NCBI RefSeq assembly: GCF_018130065.1
Contig: NZ_JAFCME010000001.1
Span: 372,001-436,000, forward strand
Direction of reading: 5' to 3'
Length of the DNA: 64,000 nt
Source of the DNA: Bradyrhizobium sp. AUGA SZCCT0158
Lineage (GTDB): Bacteria > Pseudomonadota > Alphaproteobacteria > Rhizobiales > Xanthobacteraceae
The translations under genes and the position numbers were made by a program. The notes beneath the pieces are model-generated. The model ran no database searches. It saw nothing but the letters and a program-made list of their open reading frames with translations, and was not told where the DNA came from. The first letter of the stretch is position 1, and each line of letters starts with the position of its first letter. Positions 1-7,932 of this stretch are shown here, piece after piece.

Positions 1-201
1 CAGGCTGGAGGCCATGGTATCCGGGATCGATATCCGCCCGGTGATCTTGTCGCCCTCCTTCAGCGCGTTCAGGAGTTTGTCTTCCTGAACCGCTTCGGCA
101 GTCGGCTTGAACGTCAGCTGCGCGGCTGCAGGATGCGCGAACACAAAGAGCAACCCGATGGCAGCGCATAGCGCCCGGATGTGTGAAAGAGAGCTTGGCA
201 T
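1..201 (-). CDS. Formate dehydrogenase cytochrome b (gamma) subunit, 5' end only
   Basis: This is the N-terminal 67 residues of a protein that runs off the left edge. The ATG is at 201. A signal-peptide-like segment (hydrophobic LCAAIGLLFVFAHP, then AAAQ) is followed by a charged stretch containing LLNALKEGDKITGRISIP. That N-terminal extension is typical of rhizobial membrane-bound FDH gamma subunits, which carry b-type haems and pass electrons from the FdhAB dimer to quinone. Its place directly after fdhA and fdhB, same strand, supports the call. The haem-binding transmembrane part lies outside the window, so the assignment rests on the leader region and context. Confidence 0.75.
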   Translation of the reverse strand, partial: MPSSLSHIRALCAAIGLLFVFAHPAAAQLTFKPTAEAVQEDKLLNALKEGDKITGRISIPDTMASSL

Positions 202-266
202 AGGCCCGTGACCTTCCCGTTTCTCGTGACATGTGCGCCGCCGCGCGCCGCGCGACGGCCAAGGCA

Positions 267-863
267 TCAGCCGGTCGGTGAATCCGCGTAAGCCGTTTTC
301 CAGCCCCACATGCCCGAACCGTAACCGCGCTTCATCACGCGCTCCTTGTAGATTTCGGCGATGATGGCGCCGTCGCCGGCGAGCAGCGACTTGGTCGAGC
401 ACATCTCGGCGCAGATCGGCAGCTTGCCTTCGGCCAGACGATTGGTGCCGTATTTGGCGTATTCGGCCGGGGTGGAGTCCGCTTCCGGGCCGCCCGCGCA
501 ATAGGTGCACTTGTCCATCTTGCCGCGCGAGCCGAAATTGCCGACTTTCGGGTATTGCGGCGCGCCGAACGGGCACGCGTAGAAGCAATAGCCGCAGCCG
601 ATGCACAGGTCCTTGGAGTGGAGCACCACGCCGTCGGCGGTGGTGTAGAAGCACGACACCGGACAGACCGCGGCGCATGGCGCATCGGTGCAATGCATGC
701 AGGCCATCGACACCGAGCGTTCGCCGGGCTTGCCGTCATTGATGGTGACGACGCGGCGGCGATTGATGCCCCACGGCACTTCATGTTCGTTCTTGCAGGC
801 CGTCACGCAAGCGTTGCATTCAATGCAACGATCGGCATCACAGAGAAATTTGACGCGAGCCAT
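267..863 (-). CDS. Formate dehydrogenase iron-sulfur (beta) subunit
   Basis: A 198-residue ferredoxin-like electron-transfer subunit. Cysteines form four [4Fe-4S] ligand sets: C13/C16/C19/C23 (CIECNACVTAC), C55/C58/C63/C67, C87/C90/C93/C97 (CIGCGYCFYAC), and C119/C122 with C151/C155. This is the layout of FDH-N/FDH-O and DMSO reductase beta subunits. It should carry electrons from the molybdenum subunit FdhA to the cytochrome b subunit. A strong GGGGAGA ribosome site precedes the ATG at 863, and the gene follows fdhA after 14 bases, so the two are clearly co-transcribed. There is no C-terminal membrane anchor helix, as is usual for the short fdh3B-type form. Confidence 0.93.
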   Translation of the reverse strand: MARVKFLCDADRCIECNACVTACKNEHEVPWGINRRRVVTINDGKPGERSVSMACMHCTDAPCAAVCPVSCFYTTADGVVLHSKDLCIGCGYCFYACPFGAPQYPKVGNFGSRGKMDKCTYCAGGPEADSTPAEYAKYGTNRLAEGKLPICAEMCSTKSLLAGDGAIIAEIYKERVMKRGYGSGMWGWKTAYADSPTG

Positions 864-877
864 GATCTATTCTCCCC

Positions 878-3844
878 TCACGCCGATTGAATCTGGCACA
901 GGGTCACCTTGCCCTCGTGCATGCCGGTGACCGGATCGTAACCGTAGCTCGTGATCGAGTTCACGCTTTCGCCGAGCACGATCGGATCGGCGCCCTTCGG
1001 ATATTTGCTGCGCTGGTCGACACCCTGGAACCAGCCGGAGAAGTGGAACGGCATGAAGGCTACGCCCTTGCCGACGCGGTCGGTGACCAGCGCCTTGACG
1101 CGAGCCTTCGATGAGTTCTCCGGGCCGTAGACCCAGACCCAACCGCCATCCTTGATGCCGCGTTCCGCAGCATCTGATGTGTTGACCTCGACGAACATGT
1201 CCTGCTGCAACTCGGCAAGCCATTTGTTCGACCGGGTTTCCTCGCCGCCGCCTTCATATTCGACCAGACGTCCGGACGTGAGGATGATCGGGAATTGCTT
1301 GGCAAGCCCCTTGTCCACCGCGGCCTTCTGAACCGAAAAGCCGAGATTGGCCATCCGGAACTGACGGCCGTCCGGGCGCGTCGGGTATTTGGCGACGAGT
1401 TCGGGGCGAGAGGTGTAGATCGGCTCGCGATGAACCGGCACCGGATCCGGCAGATTCCACGCCACCGCGCGGGCCTTGCCGTTGCCATAGGCCATCACGC
1501 CGTGTTCAAGCGTGACGCGGATGATGCCGCCCGACAGGTCGACGGCCCAGCCGACACCGTCGGGGTTGTTGCCGCCGATCTTGTTGATCGTCGCCAGTTC
1601 GGCCGCGGTGAGATCCTTGTCCCAGCCGAGCTTCTTCAGCACGCCGTAGGTAAACTCCGGATAGCCGTCGGTGAGTTCCGAACCCTTGCTGTAGGAGCCT
1701 TCCGACAGCATGTTGACGTTCTTCACCGAACCGTCCGGCTGCTTCTCTTCATAGACGACGCCGAACCGCGCCCGGAACGTGCCGCCGCCGTCCTTGGCGT
1801 GCAGGTTGGTGTTGTAGAGCGTATGCGTTCCCGGATGCTTGATCTCCGGCGTGCCCCAGCACGGCCACGGCAGGCCGTAATAGTCGCCGCCGATTTCGGG
1901 CTCGTCGGCCTTGGCGCGCAGGGTCACCAGGTCGAACTTGCCCTGGTTCTTCATGTGCGCCTTCAGCCGCTCTGGCGACTGGCCGGAATAGCCGGTCGAG
2001 AATCCGCCGCGGTTGATTTCGCGCAGCAGCTCTTCCGGCGATGGACGGTTGTTCTCCACCTTGAGGTTCTTGAACATCGGATCGGCGAAGCCGAGCTTCT
2101 TGGAAAGCAGGTAGATGATCTCGTAATCGTCCTTGGATTCGAAGATCGGCTTGACGATCTGCTCGCCCCATTGCAGCGAGCGGTTGGAAGCGGTGCGCGA
2201 GCCCGAGGTTTCGAACTGGGTGCAGGCGGGCAATAGATAGGTGCCGTTCTTGCGCTCCGAGATCGCCGCGAACGTGGTCGGATGCGGATCGGCAACCACA
2301 AGCAGTTCGAGCTTCTCGAGGCCCTTCACCATCTCGGTCATGCGCGGGATGGTATTGCCGCCATGCCCCATGATGACCACGCCCTTGATGGCATCGCGTT
2401 GATCGACATCATCAGGATTGGCCAGCGTCGCATCGAACCAGCGGGTCCACGGGATGCCCGGCAGTTCCATGTTCTGCTTGCGGGTGCGGGCCGGACGGCC
2501 CGCCTTGGCCGGCACTTCGTCGAAGCGCGCCTGCAGATAATCGTATTCGACCTCCCAGACCCGCGCCCAGTGCTTCCAGGCGCCCTCGACCAGGCCGTAA
2601 TAGAGCGGCAGCGTCACGATATCGAGGCCGATATCGGTGGCGCCCTGCACGTTGCAGTGGCCGCGGAAGATGTTGGCGCCGCCGCCGAAGGTGCCGACAT
2701 TGCCGGTCGCCAGCAGCAGGTTGCAATAAGCCCGGACGTTGGCGGTGCCGACGGTGTGCTGGGTGCCGCCCATGCACCAGACAAAGGCCGACGGCTTTTG
2801 CTTCGCAAAGGTCTCGGCGACTTTCTTGACCTGTTCGCCGGGAATGCCGGTGACGCGCTCGACCTCTTCCGGCGTCCACTTGGCGACTTCGGCGCGGATC
2901 TGGTCCATGCCGTAGACGCGCTGCTTGATGTATTCCTTGTCTTCCCAGCCATTGGCGAAGATGTGGTGCAGCATGCCCCAGATGACAGCGATGTCGGTGC
3001 CGCTGCGGAAGCGCACATATTCGGTGGCGTGGGCTGCGGTCCGGGTAAAGCGCGGATCGAGCACGAAGACGTTGGCGCGGTTGATCTCCTTGCCGGTCAG
3101 GATGTGCTGCAGCGACACCGGATGAGCTTCGGCGGCATTCGAGCCCATGAAGACGATGGTCTTCGAGTTGCGCATGTCGTTGTAGGAATTGGTCATCGCG
3201 CCGTAGCCCCAGGTATTGGCGACGCCGGCGACGGTGGTCGAATGGCAGATGCGGGCCTGGTGGTCGATGGAGTTGGTGCCCCAGAACGCCGCGAATTTGC
3301 GGAACAGATAGCCCGCTTCATTGGAGAATTTCGCGGAGCCGAGCAGATAGACGGAATCGGCGCCGGACTTGGCGCGGATTTCCATCATCTTGTCGCCGAT
3401 CTCGTTGATGGCGACGTCCCACGATATTTTCTGCCATTCGCCGTTGACGAGCTTCATCGGGTACTTCAATCGGCGATCGCCGTGCACGAGTTCGCGCACT
3501 GAGGCACCCTTGGCGCAATGCGAGCCGCGGTTGATCGGGCTGTCCCAGGCCGGCTCCTGGCCGACCCAGACGCCGTTCTGTACTTCGGCGATCACGGTGC
3601 AGCCGACCGAACAATGCGTGCAGATGTTCTTTCTGATTTCCGTCGGCTTGCCCACAATCTTTGGGCCGGCCTCTGCCTTGCGCACCGAACCGAGCGGCAT
3701 CAAGCCGAGCGCGGCGCCGGCGCCTGCAGCCAGACCGGACCGGCGCAGGAACGTGCGGCGGTCGAGAACCCCCGAAGCCAGGCCGGCGGCGACACCCTGC
3801 AAACGCGCCTTGCCTGCGGATCCGTCTTTTCGCTTCATCAACAT
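878..3844 (-). CDS. Formate dehydrogenase molybdopterin (alpha) subunit, Tat-exported, Cys-type
   Basis: A 988-residue catalytic subunit that oxidises formate to CO2 at a Mo- or W-bis-MGD centre. A twin-arginine signal is visible (DRRTFLRRSG, residues 28-37) followed by a hydrophobic stretch to about residue 52, so the folded enzyme is sent to the periplasm. C75, C78, C82 and C110 ligate the proximal [4Fe-4S] cluster. Cys200-His201 (RICHS) occupies the position of the Sec/Cys-His pair that binds Mo and helps catalysis, so this is the cysteine form, not the selenocysteine form. Motifs such as GHCNVQGATD are intact and the length is normal for the family. It sits between the Tat-type small protein and fdhB in one operon. 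Confidence 0.95.
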   Translation of the reverse strand: MLMKRKDGSAGKARLQGVAAGLASGVLDRRTFLRRSGLAAGAGAALGLMPLGSVRKAEAGPKIVGKPTEIRKNICTHCSVGCTVIAEVQNGVWVGQEPAWDSPINRGSHCAKGASVRELVHGDRRLKYPMKLVNGEWQKISWDVAINEIGDKMMEIRAKSGADSVYLLGSAKFSNEAGYLFRKFAAFWGTNSIDHQARICHSTTVAGVANTWGYGAMTNSYNDMRNSKTIVFMGSNAAEAHPVSLQHILTGKEINRANVFVLDPRFTRTAAHATEYVRFRSGTDIAVIWGMLHHIFANGWEDKEYIKQRVYGMDQIRAEVAKWTPEEVERVTGIPGEQVKKVAETFAKQKPSAFVWCMGGTQHTVGTANVRAYCNLLLATGNVGTFGGGANIFRGHCNVQGATDIGLDIVTLPLYYGLVEGAWKHWARVWEVEYDYLQARFDEVPAKAGRPARTRKQNMELPGIPWTRWFDATLANPDDVDQRDAIKGVVIMGHGGNTIPRMTEMVKGLEKLELLVVADPHPTTFAAISERKNGTYLLPACTQFETSGSRTASNRSLQWGEQIVKPIFESKDDYEIIYLLSKKLGFADPMFKNLKVENNRPSPEELLREINRGGFSTGYSGQSPERLKAHMKNQGKFDLVTLRAKADEPEIGGDYYGLPWPCWGTPEIKHPGTHTLYNTNLHAKDGGGTFRARFGVVYEEKQPDGSVKNVNMLSEGSYSKGSELTDGYPEFTYGVLKKLGWDKDLTAAELATINKIGGNNPDGVGWAVDLSGGIIRVTLEHGVMAYGNGKARAVAWNLPDPVPVHREPIYTSRPELVAKYPTRPDGRQFRMANLGFSVQKAAVDKGLAKQFPIILTSGRLVEYEGGGEETRSNKWLAELQQDMFVEVNTSDAAERGIKDGGWVWVYGPENSSKARVKALVTDRVGKGVAFMPFHFSGWFQGVDQRSKYPKGADPIVLGESVNSITSYGYDPVTGMHEGKVTLCQIQSA

Positions 3845-3857
3845 GTGCGTGGTCCCA

Positions 3858-4082
3858 TCAATAGCGGTTGACGCGGTAGAAATTCTTGACGTGATCGGTT
3901 TCCTTGTAGCGGGCCTTGACGCGCTCGCCCTGCGCCTCGTCCGCGACCGCCTCGCCGCCCGCCAGCGGCACCACGGCCGCTGCAGCGACTGCCGATCCGC
4001 CCATCATGAACAAGCGGCGACGATCGAGCCCCTTGGCATCGAGCAGCTTGTCGGCCGGCGCCTTGTCGGATGGTTTGCTCAT
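3858..4082 (-). CDS. Formate dehydrogenase-region Tat-signal small protein
   Basis: A 74-residue protein. It opens with a hydrophilic segment, then a twin-arginine motif (LDRRRLFMMGG, residues 19-29), an alanine/valine-rich hydrophobic stretch, and a short tail ending ETDHVKNFYRVNRY. This is the pattern of the 'formate dehydrogenase region TAT target' family (TIGR02811), found just upstream of fdhA in many proteobacteria. Its biochemical role is not established; assembly of the exported FDH is the usual guess. I chose the ATG at 4082 because GGAGGAGA lies just before it. A longer reading frame continues upstream but lacks such a site. It is 13 bases from fdhA. Confidence 0.88.
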   Translation of the reverse strand: MSKPSDKAPADKLLDAKGLDRRRLFMMGGSAVAAAAVVPLAGGEAVADEAQGERVKARYKETDHVKNFYRVNRY

Positions 4083-4123
4083 CGCGGTCTCCTCCACTTC
4101 AAACGTTCGATTGCCTTTGCGCG

Positions 4124-4936
4124 TCACTCGGACAGCGTGAAGGCCTCGGCTTCCAGTTCCATAAACACGCGGCCGACGCGGCCGACGGCACGGTAGAATT
4201 TGGCGGTCCCGGACATCTCCAGATCGACGAACATCCGCGCCGCCCACGGCTTGAGATGCCGGTCGAAGAAGCGCGCCTGTTCGGAGAACTCCGCCTCGAA
4301 GTCGCCGCGCGCCAGGCCTGCCATCACCTCAAGCAGAATCGCGATGTGGTCTTCCGGCTCGCGCGAGGGGCCGGCACGCTCGATGCCGAGCAGGTCCAGG
4401 TCTTCGCGGACGCGCGCCAGCGGGCGCTCGTGCAGGAAGCCGGTCAGGTAATAGGAGGCATAGGGCAGCAGTTCGCCGCGCCCGAGCCCGATGAACAGGT
4501 CGAAGAATTCCTTGCTGGCGGCGCGGTCGTCCACAGTTGACGCGACCACGGCGAGTTCGACATGCGCCATGCCGAGATCGGAGGCGTCGCCCTTCAATTG
4601 CGCGACCCGCGCCAGCGTGCCCGCGTCCGGCGCCTTGCCGAGCAGCAGCGACAGCAAGCCGTATTCCGCGGCGCGCAGCTGATCGATCTCGTCGACTTCC
4701 GGTTTCGATGACACGTTGGATAATCCGTTGACGGACACTTGGGCCTCGGATGATCCGTAGAGATCGGGGCGAAGCACGGAACGCTCGACGCGCGTCAAGG
4801 CCTCGACCGCGAGAACCCGCTCAGCGGGAATCCGCGACCATGATGAAACCGAAGGCTGCGCAATGCCGATCGCTCGCGCTAACGATGCGACGCCACCCGC
4901 TGCCCTGATTGCCTGTTCCAGTCCGGCGTCACGCAT
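4124..4936 (-). CDS. HTH (YdaS/Cro-like) - TorD chaperone fusion
   Basis: A 270-residue two-part protein. Residues 1-60 look like a Cro/YdaS-type helix-turn-helix (ALARAIGI-type helix, then QPSVSSWSRIPAERV). Residues 61-82 are a polar linker. Residues 84-270 are an all-helical TorD/DmsD-family chaperone with the signature EPEDHIAILLEVM near residue 193. TorD-family proteins bind the Tat signal of molybdoenzymes and hold the apoprotein until cofactor insertion, so the client is most likely FdhA, encoded two genes downstream. The HTH suggests the chaperone can also bind DNA; that part is inference. It is the first gene of the FDH structural operon and a large palindrome lies about 76 bases upstream. 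Confidence 0.85.
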   Translation of the reverse strand: MRDAGLEQAIRAAGGVASLARAIGIAQPSVSSWSRIPAERVLAVEALTRVERSVLRPDLYGSSEAQVSVNGLSNVSSKPEVDEIDQLRAAEYGLLSLLLGKAPDAGTLARVAQLKGDASDLGMAHVELAVVASTVDDRAASKEFFDLFIGLGRGELLPYASYYLTGFLHERPLARVREDLDLLGIERAGPSREPEDHIAILLEVMAGLARGDFEAEFSEQARFFDRHLKPWAARMFVDLEMSGTAKFYRAVGRVGRVFMELEAEAFTLSE

Positions 4937-5011
4937 GGTGAACCCGACTTCTCCCCAGCCTCACGCCCAGTGTCCCGTGTCCCGTATCGAATGCCTCTTA
5001 ATCGGGCATAC

Positions 5012-5044
5012 AATTTAGAACTGGAATTATTCCAGTCCTAAATT
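5012..5044. promoter_or_regulatory. 33-bp near-perfect palindrome upstream of the FDH operon
   Basis: Two 16-base arms (5012-5027 AATTTAGAACTGGAAT and 5029-5044) match at 15 of 16 positions around a single central base. It is AT-rich in a GC-rich background. It lies in the 146-base gap between the DUF3306 gene and the start of the HTH-TorD gene, 76 bases upstream of the latter, so it is placed to control the FDH structural operon. The likely role is an operator for a dimeric or tetrameric regulator. A hairpin or terminator for the DUF3306 transcript is less likely because there is no T-rich tail. Confidence 0.6.
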
Positions 5045-5082
5045 TGTATCATAGGCGTTGCCTATGTCTCGAAAACTTTTGT

Positions 5083-5778
5083 CTAAACAACAGGTTTTGC
5101 CGAGCCATGGCGTCGCACCGGCTGTTGCGGTGCAACAGAACCGGAGGCCACGGAGACCGGCTCCTGCACTGGTTCGAGGCCGACTGGCTCGTCGGCGCTC
5201 GAATGATTCGGCTCCGCGGGCTCCGGCTGACCGCTCAATCTCAGCGGTTGATCCGGTAGATCAGGCTTTGGCTGGCCGGAAGATTCAGTTTCCTTGGCAA
5301 TCTCCGCCGGGACCTCGGCGGCAGCCGGCGGCTCGGCCGGGGCCTGATTCGCAGTGCCCATGATCTGGGTGACCATCCGGGCGATATCGATGCCCGTGCC
5401 GAGTTCGCTGTTGCCCGGCACGCCGCCTGGCGTGTTCCAGTCATAGGCGTATTCCAGCGCGGGATTGACGTAGTTGCGGATCGCGGGATCCAGCGCCCAG
5501 GATTTTCTCAAAGCCGCATTGCGCAGATGTTCGGGAACGCCCTTGCGCAGAAACGCGGTGATATCGGTTTCCGCCGTCAGTTCATCGAGCGATGGCAGGC
5601 TGGAGAGATCGAACTCTTCGGGAGCCGCCTCGGCCTCGGTCGCCGGAGCAGCAGCGACTTCGGCATCGGCAACGGGCGTTTCGCGCTCGGGCTGCTTTAT
5701 CTCTTCCTTGGCCTCCTGCTTGCGCTGCGACCATCGCGCCAAAAAGCCCTTGTCGTCACCCTGGTCCGGAGCACTCAT
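5083..5778 (-). CDS. DUF3306-type FDH accessory protein
   Basis: A 231-residue protein with a highly charged N-terminus (GFLARWSQRKQEAKEE), an Ala/Glu/Pro-rich low-complexity stretch, a conserved core (FDLSSLPSLDELTAETDI, then FLRKGVPEHLRNAALRK and YAYDWNTPGG, about residues 55-125), and a disordered Pro/Glu-rich C-terminus. This matches the DUF3306 family, which accompanies FDH genes in proteobacteria; its function is unknown. Its start overlaps the stop of the DUF3305-type gene by four bases (ATGA), so translation is probably coupled. The C-terminal third is likely unstructured. Confidence 0.8.
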   Translation of the reverse strand: MSAPDQGDDKGFLARWSQRKQEAKEEIKQPERETPVADAEVAAAPATEAEAAPEEFDLSSLPSLDELTAETDITAFLRKGVPEHLRNAALRKSWALDPAIRNYVNPALEYAYDWNTPGGVPGNSELGTGIDIARMVTQIMGTANQAPAEPPAAAEVPAEIAKETESSGQPKPDLPDQPLRLSGQPEPAEPNHSSADEPVGLEPVQEPVSVASGSVAPQQPVRRHGSAKPVV

Positions 5779-6305
5779 GTGCGCCCTGTCCCTTCGTCCG
5801 GGCCGCGATCCAGCCTACGATTCTCTGGGCCGGGCTGGCGCTCGCCGCCGGCACGATCGCGCTTGCGTTTGTGGAACACCCGCTCGACATGAAACTCATC
5901 GACAAAGGCGGCGATCCAGGCCGCGATCTCCGCAGGCATCGGAACCGTGCCGATGACGTCGCAACCGCTTTCGAAGATCGCCTCCCCTTCGGTCGGATCG
6001 GCCGTCACCTTGGTCAGTTCGAGTTCGGATCCGCCGGCCTGTCGCCGCAGCGCGATCCAGATGCGCGGTTCGCCGTCGGCGAGATTGTCGCGGTAATTGG
6101 CGGTGTCGGAACTGAACAGGTCGATGCTGGCGGCGCCCGCGTAATACATCGTCGCATCCGGTTCAGTGGACAGCACGGTCCATGGCGCGGTTGCCGGCAC
6201 CTCGTCGAGCACCATCGCCGGCGACCACATATGATCGATCCATGGATTATCGACGGCGCGGCGCCGCACCACCACACCCACTTCGCGGGATGCGGTCATC
6301 GCCAT
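5775..6305 (-). CDS. DUF3305-type FDH accessory protein
   Basis: A 176-residue soluble protein starting MAMTASREVGVVVRRR. Conserved-looking blocks are NPWIDHMWSPAMVL, YYAGAASIDLFSSDTANY and EPRIWIALRR. It belongs by pattern to DUF3305, a family found only near FDH genes with DUF3306. I set the start at 6305 because GGAGGA lies six bases before that ATG; a frame extending to 6356 lacks a ribosome site. The C-terminus (HKRKRDRAGG onwards) is basic and probably disordered. It is 25 bases downstream of the DUF6352-type gene and overlaps the DUF3306-type gene by four bases. Confidence 0.8.
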   Translation of the reverse strand: MAMTASREVGVVVRRRAVDNPWIDHMWSPAMVLDEVPATAPWTVLSTEPDATMYYAGAASIDLFSSDTANYRDNLADGEPRIWIALRRQAGGSELELTKVTADPTEGEAIFESGCDVIGTVPMPAEIAAWIAAFVDEFHVERVFHKRKRDRAGGERQPGPENRRLDRGPDEGTGRT

Positions 6306-6330
6306 GCGCGATCCTCCGTGCACCAGCCGA

Positions 6331-7353
6331 TCATGCCACATTCGCCTTTGGCGCAAGCGGCAGCCCGGCGACCAGATTTTGCGGCTTCAGCCGGACGACC
6401 TTGTCCGCCCCCATCGCCAGGATGAGGTAAACCGGTTTGCTGCCGACGCGTTCATCCACCAGCCGCGTATCCGCAATGGTCAGACGCATCAGCGCGACGA
6501 TGCGCTCGGCGGCGTTGGCGTTCACCGACGTGCCGTTCCACAGCGCATTGCCGATTTTAGTGCCTTCGCTGTCGAGACCGACAAACCAGCGCCAGTCGCG
6601 GTCTTCGATCGAAGGAACCGTCTCGACGCTGACGGCAACGCCGAGCAGATGGGCGATCCATCGCTCGATCACCCGGCAAAGCCCGGCGCGCGCCTTCGGA
6701 TTGCCGCCGATGTTCATGACCATCGCATGCGCATCCGAACGCGACCAATATGTCCAGGCGTTCTCGTCGTCCATCACATCCATCTCGCCGAACGCCTTTG
6801 GCGGCGCCAGCATCGCCGTGAGCGGCGACGCATGCAGGTCATGTTCTGCCTGTTGCTGCGCCTCGACGATTTCGGCGTCCGCAAGCAACAGCGTGCCCTC
6901 ATGAAACGCCGCCTGCTGGCTGCGATAGAACAGTTCGGCCGCGCGCAGCATGTAGGGATCGTCGCAGCCTTCGAGCGCGTTGCGCAGGATCAGATGGCAG
7001 AGCTGCGAGACAAAAATCGGCGGCAGGTCGCCGGCGCCATTGCGGGCCAGGTTGATATAGACCGCCTCGAGTGACGGAGCCGCGACCAGCCGGTCGCGAA
7101 AATTCATCATAAAGGTCCAGTTCTCGCGCGCATCGGGATCGGCGAGCGCGGCGATATCGGCTTTCGAAACCGAACGGAGCGGATCGGCCAACAGGCCCGC
7201 GTGCAGGTTCCGCTCGGCTTCGCAGGCGTCCTCCGGCGGCATCAATTCGGGCCGCGCCAGATAGGCCATGATCAGTTCAGGCGTCGCGATCAACCCGCCG
7301 TGATCGGCGCGCCGCGTCAGATGATGGCCGGACGCTACCCAGAATTCTCTCAT
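6331..7353 (-). CDS. DUF6352-type FDH-cluster protein
   Basis: A 340-residue protein of unknown function. It has no signal peptide or membrane segment and no cofactor motif I recognise. Visible landmarks are FWVASGHHLTRR near the N-terminus, PPEDACEAERNLHAGLL, and TYWSRSDAHAMVMN near the middle. From memory it corresponds to the DUF6352 family annotated next to rhizobial FDH genes. Its start overlaps the preceding DUF6505-type gene by four bases (ATGA), so the accessory genes are translated as a coupled set. A role in FDH maturation is inferred only from neighbourhood. Confidence 0.7.
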   Translation of the reverse strand: MREFWVASGHHLTRRADHGGLIATPELIMAYLARPELMPPEDACEAERNLHAGLLADPLRSVSKADIAALADPDARENWTFMMNFRDRLVAAPSLEAVYINLARNGAGDLPPIFVSQLCHLILRNALEGCDDPYMLRAAELFYRSQQAAFHEGTLLLADAEIVEAQQQAEHDLHASPLTAMLAPPKAFGEMDVMDDENAWTYWSRSDAHAMVMNIGGNPKARAGLCRVIERWIAHLLGVAVSVETVPSIEDRDWRWFVGLDSEGTKIGNALWNGTSVNANAAERIVALMRLTIADTRLVDERVGSKPVYLILAMGADKVVRLKPQNLVAGLPLAPKANVA

Positions 7354-7925
7354 TTGCGATTTCCGGTTTTCTGTTCAGTTCCCATCAATCCCAGCAGATC
7401 GACCTCCTCGGCAGGTTCATCGTCGCCTTCGATCTCATGAAAGGTAAAGGCGCTGGCATGCGCGTGCAACCGGTCGGCATCGCCCGCGGCTTCGCGCGGC
7501 TTGAGGGTGCGAAAGCGCTCGCGGATTTCACCATCCTCGATGCTGCGTTGCACGGCGAGCAAGGTCTGCGCCGGGTGATCGCACAGCGAAGCCGCAAACG
7601 CGACCTCTTCTTCGGCGGCGCCGCGCGCGACTTTCAGATCCGGCGCGCCGAACTTCTCCAGCAATTGCGCCGCAAGCCGATCGACCACGGCTTGCCGCTC
7701 CGCTTCCGTCGCCTCGGTCACGATCGCCAGCGTCGACCATCCCAGACTTTCGATCCCGAGAAATCCGGAGCGCAGCGCCACGCGCTGCTTCTGGGCGAGA
7801 TCAGCCGGATCCTGGTTCCAGAACACGAACACGCCGGAAACCGCCCATTCCCCGGGTTCCGCAGCACGCTCGAATACGAACGTATCCGATGGGTCGAGCC
7901 TGATGGTTCGCGGCAGCTTCAGCAT
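7350..7925 (-). CDS. DUF6505-type FDH-cluster protein
   Basis: A 191-residue soluble protein beginning MLKLPRTIRLDPSDTFVFER. An alpha/beta pattern is visible (WAVSGVFVFWNQDP, then LGWSTLAIVTEATE). It carries no recognised catalytic motif. It fits the DUF6505 family that travels with rhizobial FDH accessory genes. I chose the ATG at 7925, seven bases after the lipoate-ligase-like gene, rather than a longer frame that would read into that gene. Function unknown; cofactor or cluster delivery to FDH is only a guess from context. Confidence 0.68.
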   Translation of the reverse strand: MLKLPRTIRLDPSDTFVFERAAEPGEWAVSGVFVFWNQDPADLAQKQRVALRSGFLGIESLGWSTLAIVTEATEAERQAVVDRLAAQLLEKFGAPDLKVARGAAEEEVAFAASLCDHPAQTLLAVQRSIEDGEIRERFRTLKPREAAGDADRLHAHASAFTFHEIEGDDEPAEEVDLLGLMGTEQKTGNRK

Positions 7926-7932
7926 GTCAGCC

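Noticed and set aside
2282..3502. A 406-codon plus-strand frame over fdhA
   Set aside because: Antisense to a gene with clear molybdoenzyme motifs; no ribosome site and no recognisable domain.
5012..5044. An Irr/ICE iron box
   Set aside because: The left half has TTTAGAA but the arms are too long and the spacing is wrong for the known element; left as a generic operator.
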